Shown: piece after piece, positions 21,303 through 35,000 of the stretch
How positions within the stretch are numbered: the stretch's first letter is position 1
How the letters are laid out: each line of letters opens with the position of its first letter
Source: Mesostigma viride
Taxonomy: Eukaryota > Streptophyta > Mesostigmatophyceae > Mesostigmatales > Mesostigmataceae
Direction of reading: 5' to 3'
Length of the DNA stretch: 64,000 bases
Assembly: GCA_009746045.1 (NCBI GenBank)
Contig: RPFO01000448.1
Span: forward strand, 3,684,373 to 3,748,372
Translations under genes and position numbers: made by a program
Notes under the pieces: generated by a model
What the model was told of the DNA's origin: nothing
The model's input: the letters and a program-made list of their open reading frames with translations, nothing else
The model's database searches: none

Positions 21303-22777
21303 ATGGCTATCTCTAACAAGAATGTCGCTAAGAAGCTTAACTTCAACGAGGATGATGACGGGCAGGATCGGCGGATGCCCAAAGACAACAATCAGAAGCC
21401 GGCTGGCGATGCGGCCATTTCAAAGAAAAAGAAGAAAAACAAAAAGAACAACAATGTCTGCCAGGACGAGGGGACGGCGGCTGCAAGGCCGACCGACCTA
21501 CCCCCCTCCCCTGAGAAGCCGGAGGACGAGACGGCTCCCCCCCGGGGGACCGGCTTACCCTCGACTCCGGCGGCTGCAACAGCCGAAACCACGGCTGGAG
21601 CAGCCATGGCTGCGGCTCCAGCCCTCGGCGGTCAACCCCACTGAGGCTCCCCAGTTCGGCCCTCCGTTGCCGACTATTCGGGAGCTCATGCCCCGTCAGA
21701 CGGCTTCGGTGGCGCCGGACGGGGCGATCACGTTTCGCCCCGCCACGTCTGATCTTCGTGTTCCCTTCGCTCAGGGGCACAATCACATCGAGCTTCAGCT
21801 TGGGCGACCTTCGTCCGTTCTTCACAAGAAGAAGGACATGGAAAGCATTAAGCTCGCGCGGGTGGTGCGTAGACCCGTGGAGCCCATCGGAGGACAACAA
21901 ATGTCCGATGATGAGGTCTCCGATACTGCCAGTCTTCCCGACGGGGAGACTGAGATAACCCTTACCCCAGCGCTCCTGGCGGTCGAGCAGGCCGCGCTGG
22001 TGGCTAACGAAGAACGCCGAGCGAGGCAGCGAGACAGGGAGGTCCGTCGAGAGACGGCCTTTCGGCTCGCCGCTAAGCGGCAGGAATACGAGGAGGAGGC
22101 CGCCCGTCGCCTGGCAACCCACCAGGCGATGGCGGCGGCGTACCGCGAGGCAACTCAGCGGCTATACGCGACCTTCTCAAAAATGCTGATTATCCGATGG
22201 AATACTCGGATGCATGGTCAAGACCTGGCCGAGCTTGCTCGGTCAGCCCATTTTAAAGCTATGTCCTCCCTAACCCAAGCCAGGGTAACGGAGGCCATCT
22301 TGGCCAAGCATGGGGTGGTAGCTGAAGCTGCCCCCCCGCTGGAAACCACCAAGAAACCCTCTCCTCCCCAACCCATGCAGTACAAGGAGGGCCTGCTGGT
22401 CCTGGGCCAGAGGAAGGGAAAGAGCACGGACTGCCCTGTCCGGGATGCTCTGATCATGGGAGACCCCTTCCCTGACATTCCTACGGATGAGGCGGCCTTT
22501 CAGGCTGCCCTCCGAGAGCATGAGGTACGCAAGGAGATGAAAAGGCTCCTCCAGGAGGAGGCAGCGAGGAGAGCGGCGGCAGACACCCCTGCCCGCCCCT
22601 CCACCGCTGGGGCTGGACCCAGTGGGGTCACCCGGACCCCCCCGGACTCCCCCCGGGCCACCACGGCCCCCCCTCCCCCTCCCCCACCACCCCAGGTTCG
22701 CCCTCACTACAATACGCTTCCGCGGACACCTTTTTCAGCGGGGAAAGTGCCCCCGGGCTTCCGGGGCAAATTCAGCA
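21303..22777 (+). pseudogene. ORF1 upstream of gag in the LTR element, unknown product
   Basis: This follows the 5' LTR and begins MAISNKNVAKKLNFNEDDD. A Lys-rich tract (KKKKKNKKNNN) is followed by a Pro/Ala-rich stretch. Near 21630 the frame must shift by one to enter a long frame reading PTEAPQFGPPLPTIRELMPR. That frame contains a charged helical segment (VANEERRARQRDREVRRETA) and a poly-Pro tract (PPPPPPPP at about 22670). The 23-kb DNA transposon cuts it at FRGKFS; across the insertion the frame runs only five more codons to a stop at 45857. No zinc knuckle or enzyme motif is seen. It may be an extra structural gene or an N-terminal Gag-like protein. Confidence 0.55.
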
Positions 22778-23067
22778 GGCCGGGCCCACTTCGAATGTTC
22801 CGCGGTCCAAGCCAAGTGTGTGACACTTTTCCTTCAATTTTGATGTAAAAATCTTGAATTTTGGCTTGCGAACGTATAAATTTCACGTAAATATTACAAT
22901 TTGTGGGTATTTATCTCATTGTAAGTCTCGTGTGACATAAAAACTTTACATTAGCGTGAAATTGCATTGTTTCATTGAAGAATATCATGGATACATTCGT
23001 CGCACTTGAGACGGAGTCGACTGAATTTACTAAAGACTCGTCCAACATAAAATAAAGTCTTCGAACG

Positions 23068-26000
23068 TCACTTCTTATTCTTGCTCCTTGCTTCTGCTTC
23101 CAATTTCTGCTCTTCTGTTTTGGACTTCTTCCTCTTTGGATCGATGGACATCGCAGGTGCCCACTTTGCCACATCATTCCAACTCTTTCCGTCCATCAGA
23201 GTCACCACCTTCTTCACATAGTCCAAAGGCATCCAGAACTTGCCCCGATGCAACTTTCCGCCCTCTGTCTCTTCTGGAAAAAACTTCATGCAAACGTCCC
23301 TCCATTTCCGATCGTATCCACCTACCTGCCCGTACAACTTCACCTCCTGTAACTTGGTATACTTTTGCTTTTCCCTACTCGCATTGGCCCTTCTCATGGT
23401 GTTCTCGGCCCACCCATCAATCCAGAAGCACTCCGGTGCTCCGTGTTTCTGTTCCCCGTCCATAAGTCTCATCCACAGCGTAGGCTTCTCATAATAAGGC
23501 TCTTGGCTCTGCGCATTCGCTTCCACCCCTTCAGACTGAGCAGTAAGTTTAGCTGCAGGACCGAAGCCCACCGCAGCGTTCGCCCGCACCACATCATTAC
23601 CTGCGCGTAACCAATCGGCACATCAACGACGGACTAAAGTCAACGTAGATAGATTGCAAACGAATTAAAAAAAAAATTCAGGATACATGCCACGACCAAA
23701 ACAGCGATTTCCTCACCCTTTGTTATTCCTTTCGGAGCTCGAGTAGCAGCTGTCTTGGGTCGAGACGAGCCGGAAGACTTGGAGGGCGCGGCAGGCTTCT
23801 TCCTCCCCTCAGACGTCGCTCTGCGAGTTGACCCTCCTGCCCCTCCACCCCTTGCCCTTCCATCACCCCTTCGCCTCCCTCCATCTTCCTCCTCCTCGTC
23901 GTCATCCCCGTCCTCCTCCTCCTCCCCCTCCTCCTCCTCCTCCTCCTCCTCCTCCTCCTCCTCCTCCTCCTCCTCCTCCTCCTCCTCCTCCTCCTCCTCC
24001 GCCTCCTCCTCCTCCTCCTCCTCCTCCTCCTCCTCCTCCCCCTCCTCCCCTCCTCCCCTCCTCCCCCTCCTCCCCCTCCTCCCCTCCTCCCCCTCCTCCT
24101 CCTCCTCCTCCTCGGAGGAGGATGATGATGACTCGACTGGCTGCCTTCGAAGCTCTTTCTTGGGATACTTTGAAACGCGCGTAGGCGCGGAAGGAGCGAC
24201 AGGCCGGGCAGAAGCGCCAGGCTCAGCTTCATCTTCGTCGTCCGAGATTTGAACAACTGCCTTTCGAAGCTTTTTGGAAGGGTGTGACTCCGGCTGCGGC
24301 TGGACAGACGGCCGCTGCCCACCCTTCCCTTTGTCCCGCGTCTTCTGCGGTGACGACTTCTCTCCCCCCTTAGACGTCTTCTGCGGTGACGACTTCTCTC
24401 CCCCCGTAGACGTCGCTCTGCGAGTCGACCCTCCTTCCTTTCCCTGTCCCTCGCCTCCCTCGTCCCCATCCGAATCTCCTTCCGCGTCATCCTCAGCCTT
24501 CCTCTTCTTCGCCAATGACGTCCACGAGACGTCAGGCATCTTCCCCATCCGAACCAGTAAGTCTTCGAAGCCATCCAATGACTTCTTTCCGCCAAAAACG
24601 ACCACGATGGGACGCAACTCCCAGAAAAACTGCGTCGCTAGCTCGATAAGCTTCCTGTGGTAACCGGAAGCTCGTTCGACAGTTGTCTTTTTTGGAGGAA
24701 CCATAAAGAGGTCATGGTCACCCCACCAGAAGTCCTTGAAGGACGTCCACTTGCGGCCGAACTCACCATCCAAATTCAGGATTCTACAGCACGGTAGTGG
24801 CGTCAGGCCATCGTCTTGCCTCGCGAAAGTGGATGGGAAGCCCTCACCGTCGCCCACCGCCACCTCCGCCGCCACCCTCCTCACAAATGCCTTCTTCCTG
24901 TCAGGGCCGCCTTTAGGGAGACTATGAGAAGAATACCAGACGGTCATCTTATCCCAGGAAATGCTGCGCCAGTTATACTCAATCGGCTCAGCACTTTTCT
25001 CTTCCACCTTCTCCCCCCCTTTCCCTGCAACTTTCTCCTTCGCCTCAACAACCGCCTCCTTCTTCCCTTCCCCTCCTTCCATCTTTTTTTGATAGTGGAG
25101 ATACAAGTCCTTGTCCAGAAGGCCGTGCGAACCCTTCATGCTGAAGTTCGGAGCGGTTTTGTCGAGGAGATCCACTAGATCGATTTTGCTATCCATCAGA
25201 TCCTTTCTCGGAATCCTTAGGTGATTGGCAAGACCTTCGGACTTTAAGAGGTAGGCGACATTGCGCGTGATGATGACGGCCTTCTCCCAAAATGCAAGGA
25301 ATCGATCGACGACGTCCTTGTTCCTTGGCATCCGCCCAAGTAGTCGACAGCCGAACACCTCTTCAAATAAGCGAGAAGCCTTGTACTCCATATCAGCCCC
25401 CCCTTACATTCGCCATCCAAGTCGGGCTTTTCCTGAAACTTAATAAGGATGAATTGGCGAACGCACTCAAGTACGTCCTTGGCCAACTCCACCAACTTTG
25501 ACAGCTTTTCGGGCCCAACCTCCCCACTCATGATGCATTCACACACAGCGTCCATCATCGGAAACGACGCCAGGTTCCTTACAGACGTCCAGGACACCTT
25601 TTGCCCCTTCTTGGTGCCCTCGGCGTTAGCGAACCGGCATCTGAGAGTCATAGTCTCCTCAGAAGCTGGTGTGACTGAATTCTCATCATCCGGCCTGGCC
25701 TTTGTGAGGCGCAGGAAGGTGTTCGCCAGAACTCGATTGTAATTTGAAATTTGGGAAGGTTGGGCCTTGTTTTTTTTCCGCTCGCCTTCTTCCTCCCTCA
25801 ACTCCCCCTTATCCTCCTTACTCCCCTCCAAACTCCCTTCCCTCCCGACTGATTGTTTGGTGGCCGGCAGGATGTACGCCAGCAGGTTCGTGTAATGGCC
25901 ATCGGGAATAAAATGCCCTTTGCCCTGCTTCACGACGCCGTGCAAGTACAGCCTGTTGTAATTCCAAACATCCAGAAGCGCCTGCCCAAGCGTCCGATCC

Positions 26001-29000
26001 GCTACCGCCTGATCTTCGGCATTGGCGCCCTTGGAGATTTCGAATAGGCGATCCAGCTTCTTCTTCCCAACCTCCTGTCACGAACAGAGGAACGAAAAAT
26101 TGACACACAAGAACAATTCAAGGGTCGACTTGCAGCGTGACGTTATGAACGCACGGGAGCGCGAAAAATGGTCTTCAGCGCCGAAATCGGTAAGTTAGGG
26201 TCACTCTGCGAAACCACCCCAGAAATATGTCGGGATGATCTAGTTTGACTGCCATTGTCGTTTCTGTGTGCGACTTCCCGCATTTATAATGCATGATAAT
26301 GTTAATCATCCCACGGTCCTAAATTTAGGACTTTGTCCTAAATCGTCCTAGTGGTCACTATAACCGAGGTACCGGGGGGGGGGGGTCACTATATGGACCG
26401 TACCCCATGTGGACCGTACCCGGCATGATGTACCCGACCCGTGGTACCGGCACATGGTACCCGGATTCCGTACCCGGGTACCGGGTATAATGGCGGGAAA
26501 GTAGGTACCTCGACCAAAAATATAACCGATTTTGGAGCGAAAAAGTGGGTGCGGGAATGAAGTGAGGTGGATATGGCGACCTGACAATCGTGGCCGGCGT
26601 TTTCACGTGCGTTTATCATTTCGGGCGCCCAGTAGCAAAAACGAAAGGTTGTTAGTTATGCTTAAAGGCTGTGAATATTTTCTGCGCAAGTTTTTATGTG
26701 TAGCGCTGTATCACAGCGGCACAACACAAATGGGTCGCAGATCGCCTGCTCGCGGAGGGTCGATTTTGGCACAAACATGTTAGTGTATTAGCAATGGTGG
26801 TGCGAATCAAGCCAGGAAATTTTTGTGGACGATTTTTATTATAGTCTGGAGTTTAGAAACGGAGTATTTGACATGGGAGCGCCTGGGCCGTGATATTCTT
26901 GCCCGATTTCCATTGTCGACCATGTTTTAGGGACGTTCAGGCTGGGCAGCGAGCGCACCTTATAGGTCTTCACTTTCGGCATTTCTTGGACCTAGAACGC
27001 AGCACAAGCGTGGTTTATATCATTGTCGAACCGGTTGGCCAGCTTTGGTGCGCTCAGCTCTCGGAAAGCTGACCTCGCTGCGGATTTCAGCGACTTTTTT
27101 GCAACCATCTGGAATGAGGCGACGTAAGTAGCAGGTAAGTGCCGGGTTGTCCTAGATCATGAGTGTAACTGGCAACGCTGTCGTGGTGTTTTGAGTCAGC
27201 CAGCTATGCCTAAAAAGAGGGGACGCTCTCTGTGCACATAACTGTCACACATAGTTGGTTTACGTCATACAATTTTTTACGTCTCTATCTTCGTCGTCCG
27301 CTGCAGCTAAAACACACATGCGTAAGAGCAGTTTTACTCATGTGTTAGTTATAAACCATGGTCCTATGGCCTGCAGTCGTTCAGGGTGTTCTCAGACAGT
27401 ATATACAGTATGGTTTACGTGTTACATGCACCCTGAATTCGCTCACAAAGCGTTGCATGTTAGCACAACGTTGTTTTGTAACTTGATTTGGCTGCATTCA
27501 TGTGTTAGTTGCAATGCAAATGCAATGTTTTTTCATCGCTGGGTGGTGGCCAGCATGTCCGTGATGTCAAAGAAGGTTTGGCATATGCTTAGAGAAAGTT
27601 TACCGCAAGGGGTGGGCCATGTTCAAGCCGGGCAACCTCAGCAACCATGCAACCCTATATTGCATTACCTGCACCATCTGTGACACCGTTAATCACGCGT
27701 ATATATAGAGGCAGCCACAGCAGGGTATGGCCTTGTTATACGCTGCCCCGCCATCCCAAGGCCTCGTAGGGTCCCCTAGCGCTTGTAAGATGCTCAAGGG
27801 ACCGTGTGGATAGCATGGTCATGCGTTGACAATAATTGGTCCTAATGGTCCTAAAACCCACATTTTGGCCAAATTCGCGCTTTGAGGTCTGGCAGGTGGC
27901 AGGGCCCATTCATGCACTAAATGTAATTATTTGACCCCAGGTTTTTGATAGAAACTAAAAAAGTGTGTTATCTGTCATGGGCACGAATGCCAGGGTCAAA
28001 TTTTAATGTTTGCATGTATATTTTTTAATTCCACTTGGTCCTAAATTTAGGACTTTTACTGGGAAGATGGACATAAAGGAAGACTTTTGACATGGTCACT
28101 CCACAGTGCGACCCTTACTCGACATAACACGACGAAGTGGTGGAACTGCAGCGTCACCATTGCCATAGATAGAACTACCACTTACAGATATTTCCGGGAA
28201 ATTTTTACACTCGTCCCAATTTGGAAGAAGGTCGGCCCCCCGAAGCAGAATGACGTTCGTTCCCCCGTACCCAGTATGGAATTGTTCCATAAGGGATGAG
28301 AAAAGTTTAGCCGCCGCGGCACTGTCCTTCGCGTTCTCAGACGCTGCCCCCCCTTCACACATTAGTTTCTTAACATGTGTCACACCGGGCGTCCATTCCC
28401 CCTCCAATTGCTTGAAAGACTTTAAACCCTTGAAATAGTGGTTTCCGTCGACCACCGCATATCGAAGAACGAGATATTCGCCATCAGGATGTTCTTCGTG
28501 AAATCTTGGGTCGAATGCCTTTAACCCCTAAATGGTCTTGCTGCCGATTTTCCGCCAAAAATCGAGTTCCAGCCGATGCATCGGCCCCTTCTCGGGGGAC
28601 CAGATGCCGCGAAATCTATTGAGAATTAGGAAAAGTTTAGCTGAGAAGATTGAAAGTTTATAATTTTCCTCACAGCATGGTACTAGGGTTTGCATACTTC
28701 TGACAAAGTTATAGAGGTGTTCTGGCCGGTCAAAGTACAAGGGGTCAGGGTACTTTTTCACGTACAACGTGCATTCCGGAAAACGACGACCTGGCCATGG
28801 CGGCTTGCGCCCACGCATGGCATTTGCGTTTTCGTTCGAATTTTCTGACCAAACTTAGGATATTGATTTTATACGTCCTAAATATCATACAGCCCAATTT
28901 TTGGTTCGCGGGAATGCCATTTAATAGGTGTCGGCAGCGTTCTTGCTGGAAAAAACTGCGATCAGGCCGGACGATAGAAACGTTGACAGCAATACCTTTC

Positions 29001-32000
29001 CGGCGTATTTTAAAGGATATATCGGTTTATTTGTACTTTTTATGATACATAATAGTCGTAAACGTGCAAGGGTGGCCAGAAATCGCCGAATCCAGCGACC
29101 ATGCTGCACAACTTTGGTGTGCCGAAATGCGCCATTTTGGGCCACCGCCTGGGCCAAGGTAACGCCATCCATGCCTGGTAAAGCTTAAGCATCGTTCTCC
29201 TATCGATGTTTGACGTTTATATGTACGTTCTAGTTTGTGTAGCACATTCTTTTTGCATTATTCATGCTCTTTCTTGACCCTGGCCTGGCCCCTTTCTAAA
29301 ACACCCTTCTTAGATGCTTCCCTCAGTCAGTTGACCTGCCACAGGGTGATGGTGATAAGTTTTAGAGGCTGCATGGGTTTGAATACCTCCATATATGTTT
29401 GTTATACATTTCCCATACACATATTGCATGAGTGTGAGGCAGTTGGCTGGTCTCTGTGGCATCATCAAGCACGTAACTGGTGAGTAAAAGCTTCCCATTG
29501 ACAGCATGTGCCACCAGGTGTGCTGGCCATCACCTGGCAAGCTATAGCAGCTTAGGCCTAGTTTATCCTTGCTAGGGCAGGCTGAAATAGGCTCAACATC
29601 ACTAGTTTGTTGGTGGCTGCCTCCTAGAATGCATGCCTTGCGTAGGGTATCCGTACCACGTTACCTACGTGCATGGACAAGGTAGCACCTGCACATAGGT
29701 GCCATGTAAGGGCAGTGTGATGATGCAGTTATGTTTCCCCATCATTGTGGAAGGGAAATGTATTGTTTGGCATGGTTGGTGGCCATATTAGTAGGTAGTA
29801 TGCCCACCCCTACCCCCTTGGTTGCTTTTTACCAACGGTACCCCTAAGGGCTGTGCTGGGTGTAACTGCTGGTATACCCACCCAAATGATGACCCCAATG
29901 GCTCAAACTGTTCAGCAACTAATTGTTTATCATCCCTGAAGTGGTAGGTGCCTAGGTCTTATAACATAATTCAAAATGCACATTCTACCAAAAATGAAAA
30001 CGCGCGTCTTGACCCCCCTGACTTTGACGGCAGTTATATATGGCCTACCCTGCATATATGTGAGGTTGTGATATACCAACCCGAAGGGCAACTCATGGAC
30101 ATGCTTGCCCCCCAAGGACAGCCATTGGATATGGGTAGGTTGGATGGCATCTGGTTTGCAAAATTGTGAAGATCCAGCCGATTTATCGGCAGGATCTCAG
30201 ACCATTTAGGGGTTAAGGAGGTCTGGCTTATTAGGCTGAAGACCTCCCTTGGTTGAAAATCAAAGGGCAGAACGTCGTCTTGTTCCCCGACTCGTGCATA
30301 GGTCCGGAACTCAACACCTCTCTTGAGGAAAGAAGCGGTGGACTTGGTTCCAAGATACTTCTCAATCTCCTTGTCGGACAAGGGGCGAAAGTAACGCGAG
30401 CCCACGAACTCCGCGTCAGTCCTAGCGCCATGGCATTTTTTCAGCCAATCCCGGTAAGGGCCGGTGGACGTGATGTGTTTGGCGAAGAGGCTTGGCTTGG
30501 TTTCCGCAAGCGCTTGAAAGGCGAACTGCCACACAGGGATGCACACCTTAAAATGCAAACTGTTTGTCTTTGCATTCAGCAAGATGCGCCCGTTCTCCCT
30601 GAACACCTCATCGCTTAGCAACCGCTGCCTCATGTTGTCAGGCAAAATCAGCCCGTTGACGGTGTGAATGCGCATGCTATTGCAACCGGTATCGATGAAG
30701 TCACTCGGTCGAATCCAACGGGATTCCCGCACAGCATTCGCGTCCCGAATGGCTTTGTCCCTGATCTCCTTCTCGGAGTCCACGGTCGTTGCCATCTTCC
30801 AATCTTTGATGATCGGCTCCTTGTCCACCTTTCCACTACTCGTCAGGATCCCCTCCTTGAAGAGCTTTGAAAGTGCTTTCAGAAGCTCAAGAAAAGGGGA
30901 GAAGGTAGGCCACTTTAATATATCCGACGCCGGCGCCTTGCCCCTGGCTTCGACGTAGTTAAGCATCTCCTTGACGAGTGCAAAAACGGCATCATTGCCG
31001 GCCAACCTTCCGTCACCGTCTCCTTCCCCCTCGGCACCCTGAACGAAGGCATTGACGAACATGAGACAAGAAAGCAATAAATAGTTAAACGTATGCATAT
31101 AGTCCGCGAGCGTAGGAAAATCTCAGAGTAGGGTGCTAAGAACACAGAAGGTAAAAAGGGTCACTCCACGGAGCTACCCCTCTGAATCTAAATCACCAAA
31201 AACGCACCGCTTCCTTTTCTCCCGCCTTCTTCCCCTTCTTTCCTTTTCCGCCTTTCTCCCCCTCGCCACCCTGGAGGAAGGCATTGACAAGGATGAGACA
31301 GGAAAACAATAAATAGTTTAACGTTTGCAAATAGTCGGCGTGCAGACAAAAAATTCCGAATAGGGTGCAAAGAACGGAGAAGGTAAAAAGGTTCACTCCA
31401 CAGAGCTACCCCTCTAAATCTACAATTCCGCAAAAACGCACCTCTTCCTTTTCTCCCGCCTTCTTCCCCTTCTTTCCCTTCCCGCCCTTCTCCCCCCGGC
31501 CGCGTCATCCTCCCCCTTATCCTTCCCCTTCTCCTTTTTATCCGCATCCCTCTTCTTTTTGGAATCTTTTGCCTGACCCTCAAGCAGCTTCGCCCGTTCA
31601 CGATCCCTTCTCTTGAGATCCCACTTCATGAACTTGATGACCTTGTCCACCTTCGCCTCCGTGTACGCCTTTGGTTTCCACTTGAACTTTTCGGTGCCCT
31701 TGGACTTGACTTGGTTGACAAAATCATAGGCCAGGTCACCGTTGAAGGTGTCGGCGCCTTGCATTGCGAAATCGGCCGCCGCCTCAACGCGTAGTTGGGT
31801 GAGATACTTGCGAAACTCCCCGGCACCCATCGTAACATCCTTAGGGGGATTGCCTAGGATGAGTTCGCCAATATCACAGGCAGTCTGCACCTTCTTCCTT
31901 CTGGCAATAAGCTTTAGGTAAGCTGCTTGGAGTGTCGTCGTCGCCCTTTTTTTAGCCTGCTGGAAGGTATACCAACAACACACAACATACACATGAAGCG

Positions 32001-35000
32001 AAATGTATTAAGAAGAATAATCTGCACTCTGGCATCCTAGCTCTGCAGCGCGACCTTCAGCGTTATAAACTTAAAAAACATTGCACAAACCTTTGCCTTC
32101 CCCTTCCCCTTCGGAGTTGGCTCGGGCTCATTTTCTTCCTCCTCCTCCTCCTCCTCGTGCTCCTCCTCCTCTTCCTCCTCGTCCACCTCCTGCTCCTTCT
32201 CCTCCTCTTCCTTCTCGTCCACCTCCTGCATGAAAAAAAAATAATAATAATTCAGACGATGACATAAAAAAAACGAGCATTAATTTTGTTTTAACGTTGC
32301 TCTGCGGAGCGACCCCAACCCTGGGCTTGAACAGTAAAATGAACCAAATTTCCTACCTCTACGTTCTCCGTCCCCATCCCTTCGACCTCTTCGAAATGTT
32401 GATCGTCGTCCTGCAAGACAAAACGTGCGTTCAGATAAATATACAAAGTCAGTCAAAACAGGAAGTATTTCTTGAATATCCTATCTTCACAAATCGACCC
32501 GAACCTTTAGCGGCATTTGCTTACCTCCGGGTTCCACGCTGAAGGACTTTGTCCCTCAAAACATGGAATGTCACCCTCCTGGCGGGAAGTAGAGCAAGAA
32601 ATGCGTTCATCGTTAGTAACAATTTTCAACAAAAGAAATACACAACACTAATCTAAACGGACTGAATAAAAATGTACACAAATGTCAATAATTACCTCAA
32701 TGTCAAATCTCCACTCCCGCAACACTTGTCCGATCGGCCACATCTCAGATGGAGTTGTGTGGCTCAGTTCGTTTTCGAAAAACGTCCGAAGAAAAAACAA
32801 GTGAGATAGCATGTCCTGACTCCATGATTTCTCGTTTATGTTCGCCGTCACTAACGACAGGCAGTCGTCGATCCCCTTGTACTCAAGCCATGCGACAACC
32901 TCCTTTCGTGGGGGCTCATACTGTCCGGCCATGTCGAACTCCCCACTCTGACGAAAACGCAGGATCTCATCCTCGCACAACTGAAGAAACAATTCAACAG
33001 CTCGACTCGGAAGAATAGGGTCTGGGTTCACCCTAAACTGCGCCATCCACACTGAATACGACGAAAGGAAGTGCGATCTAACCCCATCCAAATCTTCAAT
33101 CACTTCCGAACCAGCCCTGAACAACTCGGGAGATACCGAGTGGTCCATGGCGATCAGAAAGTCGCCGAAGACATCCCAGTCGAACTGTGCAGCCTTGAAC
33201 CCTTTCTTCAAGAGCAGATTGACATCCGTTTCCGTCAGCGGGGAGGTGTCCCAATCCTCACCTGTCTTCCCCTGCTCTAGGACCTGGTACATTTCCCACC
33301 TGCAGACAGATATGATGATGTCAAAATACTCGTGTGACAATGGGTGCTGTCTCGTGTCCTTGCAGTACTGTTTGGTCGCACAAGACAGCTTGATCCAGAC
33401 GAGCAGGCTTCGAGGAACATAAGCTGTAACATCCGCTGCGTCGGGTATCGTTGACCCGCACTCGGTAACAAGCAACTCAAAGGTGTCGAAAGAGATGCAA
33501 TTTCTTTCCCCTTTAACCTTTTGCCTCGAAGGCTCCGCCCCATGACTTCGAACAAAAGATCACGAAGTGTTGGATCACTCCAAGGGTTCATCTTCTCATC
33601 AGACCCGACTGACACCTCTCATGCCAGACACCGTCATCGATCGCAACTTCGATCTCCTTCGACACAAAGGTGCTCAAGAACGACTTGGCGTCATCGTTCA
33701 GATGTTTTTCGTAAGTCGTCAACCATGACTTCCAAGTTTCCAAGCCCCTCAACTGGATCGGCTGCACACAGGTCCACAAAACGAAACAAAAGCATAATCG
33801 GAAAAAAAGTTTAGGGTCACTCTGCGAAGTGACCCTTCATAAAAAAATCTCAAACAGAACGAACGACTAACTGACATGCACTATGAAGCGGCGAAAAAAT
33901 TATTAGCTCACCCGCAATTTCTCCTCCCCACTCCCAACCTCGGCGTTCCCCTGAGACTCTGTCTCATCTCCCCCTTTCTTCCTCTGGATGCAGCAAGACA
34001 GAGGAAAGCATACTCGTTGAAAAAGTTTAGGGTCACTCTGCGAAATGACCCTCCATAAATTAATCACACATGCAAAGGAAACGGCAACTCAGAAATGATG
34101 GACAAATGAACAAAGAACAAAGGCGAAAAACACAGGATTACTTATCGCTCACCTCCGTTGTTGTCCCGCTCTTCTTGGGATCCTCTGACTTCTTTTCGTC
34201 TGCCCCCCGCTTCCTCTGAAATCAAAACAACAGGGAAAAGCATACTTGTTGGTTCAGGTTAGGGTCACTCTGCGAAATGACCCATTCATGGTCAGACGAG
34301 CTTAGCAGAGATAAGGAATAACGAAACCGTTAAAAAAAACACGCACACTAATGGGGGTAAAAACTGTTTCTCACCTGAGACGGCTCCGTACCCTCCTTCT
34401 CCGAGACCCCCGCGGTCTTCCCATCCACCTCCGTCGACTTTTCTGCAGCCTGCGCCTTCCTGCGCTCCTCCTCAAGTTTGGCTTGGTATTTCAGGCGTGC
34501 CGCCACACCCGCCTCCATCATCCTCTTCCCCTCCTCCTGCACCTTCCTCTTCGCCTTTGCCTCCTCGTCCTTCTTTTTCCTTTCCTCATTCGCCTTTCTC
34601 TCCTTTTCGTCCCGCTCCCACGACGCCCTCCTCTTCCTGCGCTCCGCCTCCTCCATCTCCGCAGCTTCCATTTCTGCCTGCTTCGCCTCTCGCTCTGCCC
34701 TTTCCTTCTTCACCCATTCCCTCTGCTCCCTTTCCAGGAGCTCCTGGGCGGCCTTCCGTTCCTTGTCCTTTTTCTCCAGATTCACCAGATCTTCGGCGTG
34801 CTGCGTTGCCTGATCCAGATAAGAAGTCAGAAGTGCCATGCGGTCATTCCTTCTCTTTCTTTCCTCCTCCGGAAGATCCTCCAGTGGCCTTGGGTCTGCC
34901 TTGTCCCTGTCCTCCATGCTGATCAGGAGGTCAATGTTCTTCTGCAGATCACGCAGGAACCGCTCATGGTCATCCTCCTTCTCCTCCCATTCCGCTCTTG

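Noticed and set aside
23723-24595. Arg-rich, Ser-rich and Pro-rich frames over the (CTC)n tract
   Set aside because: They are shadows of the poly-Glu coding tract. Only the minus-strand frame connects to non-repetitive coding sequence on both sides and to splice sites.
28528-28818. Minus-strand frame (MRGRKPPWPGRRFPECTLYV...) inside the TTAA element
   Set aside because: No family was recognised and the frame ends inside the terminal region of a non-autonomous element. It is too weak to call a gene, though composition is protein-like.
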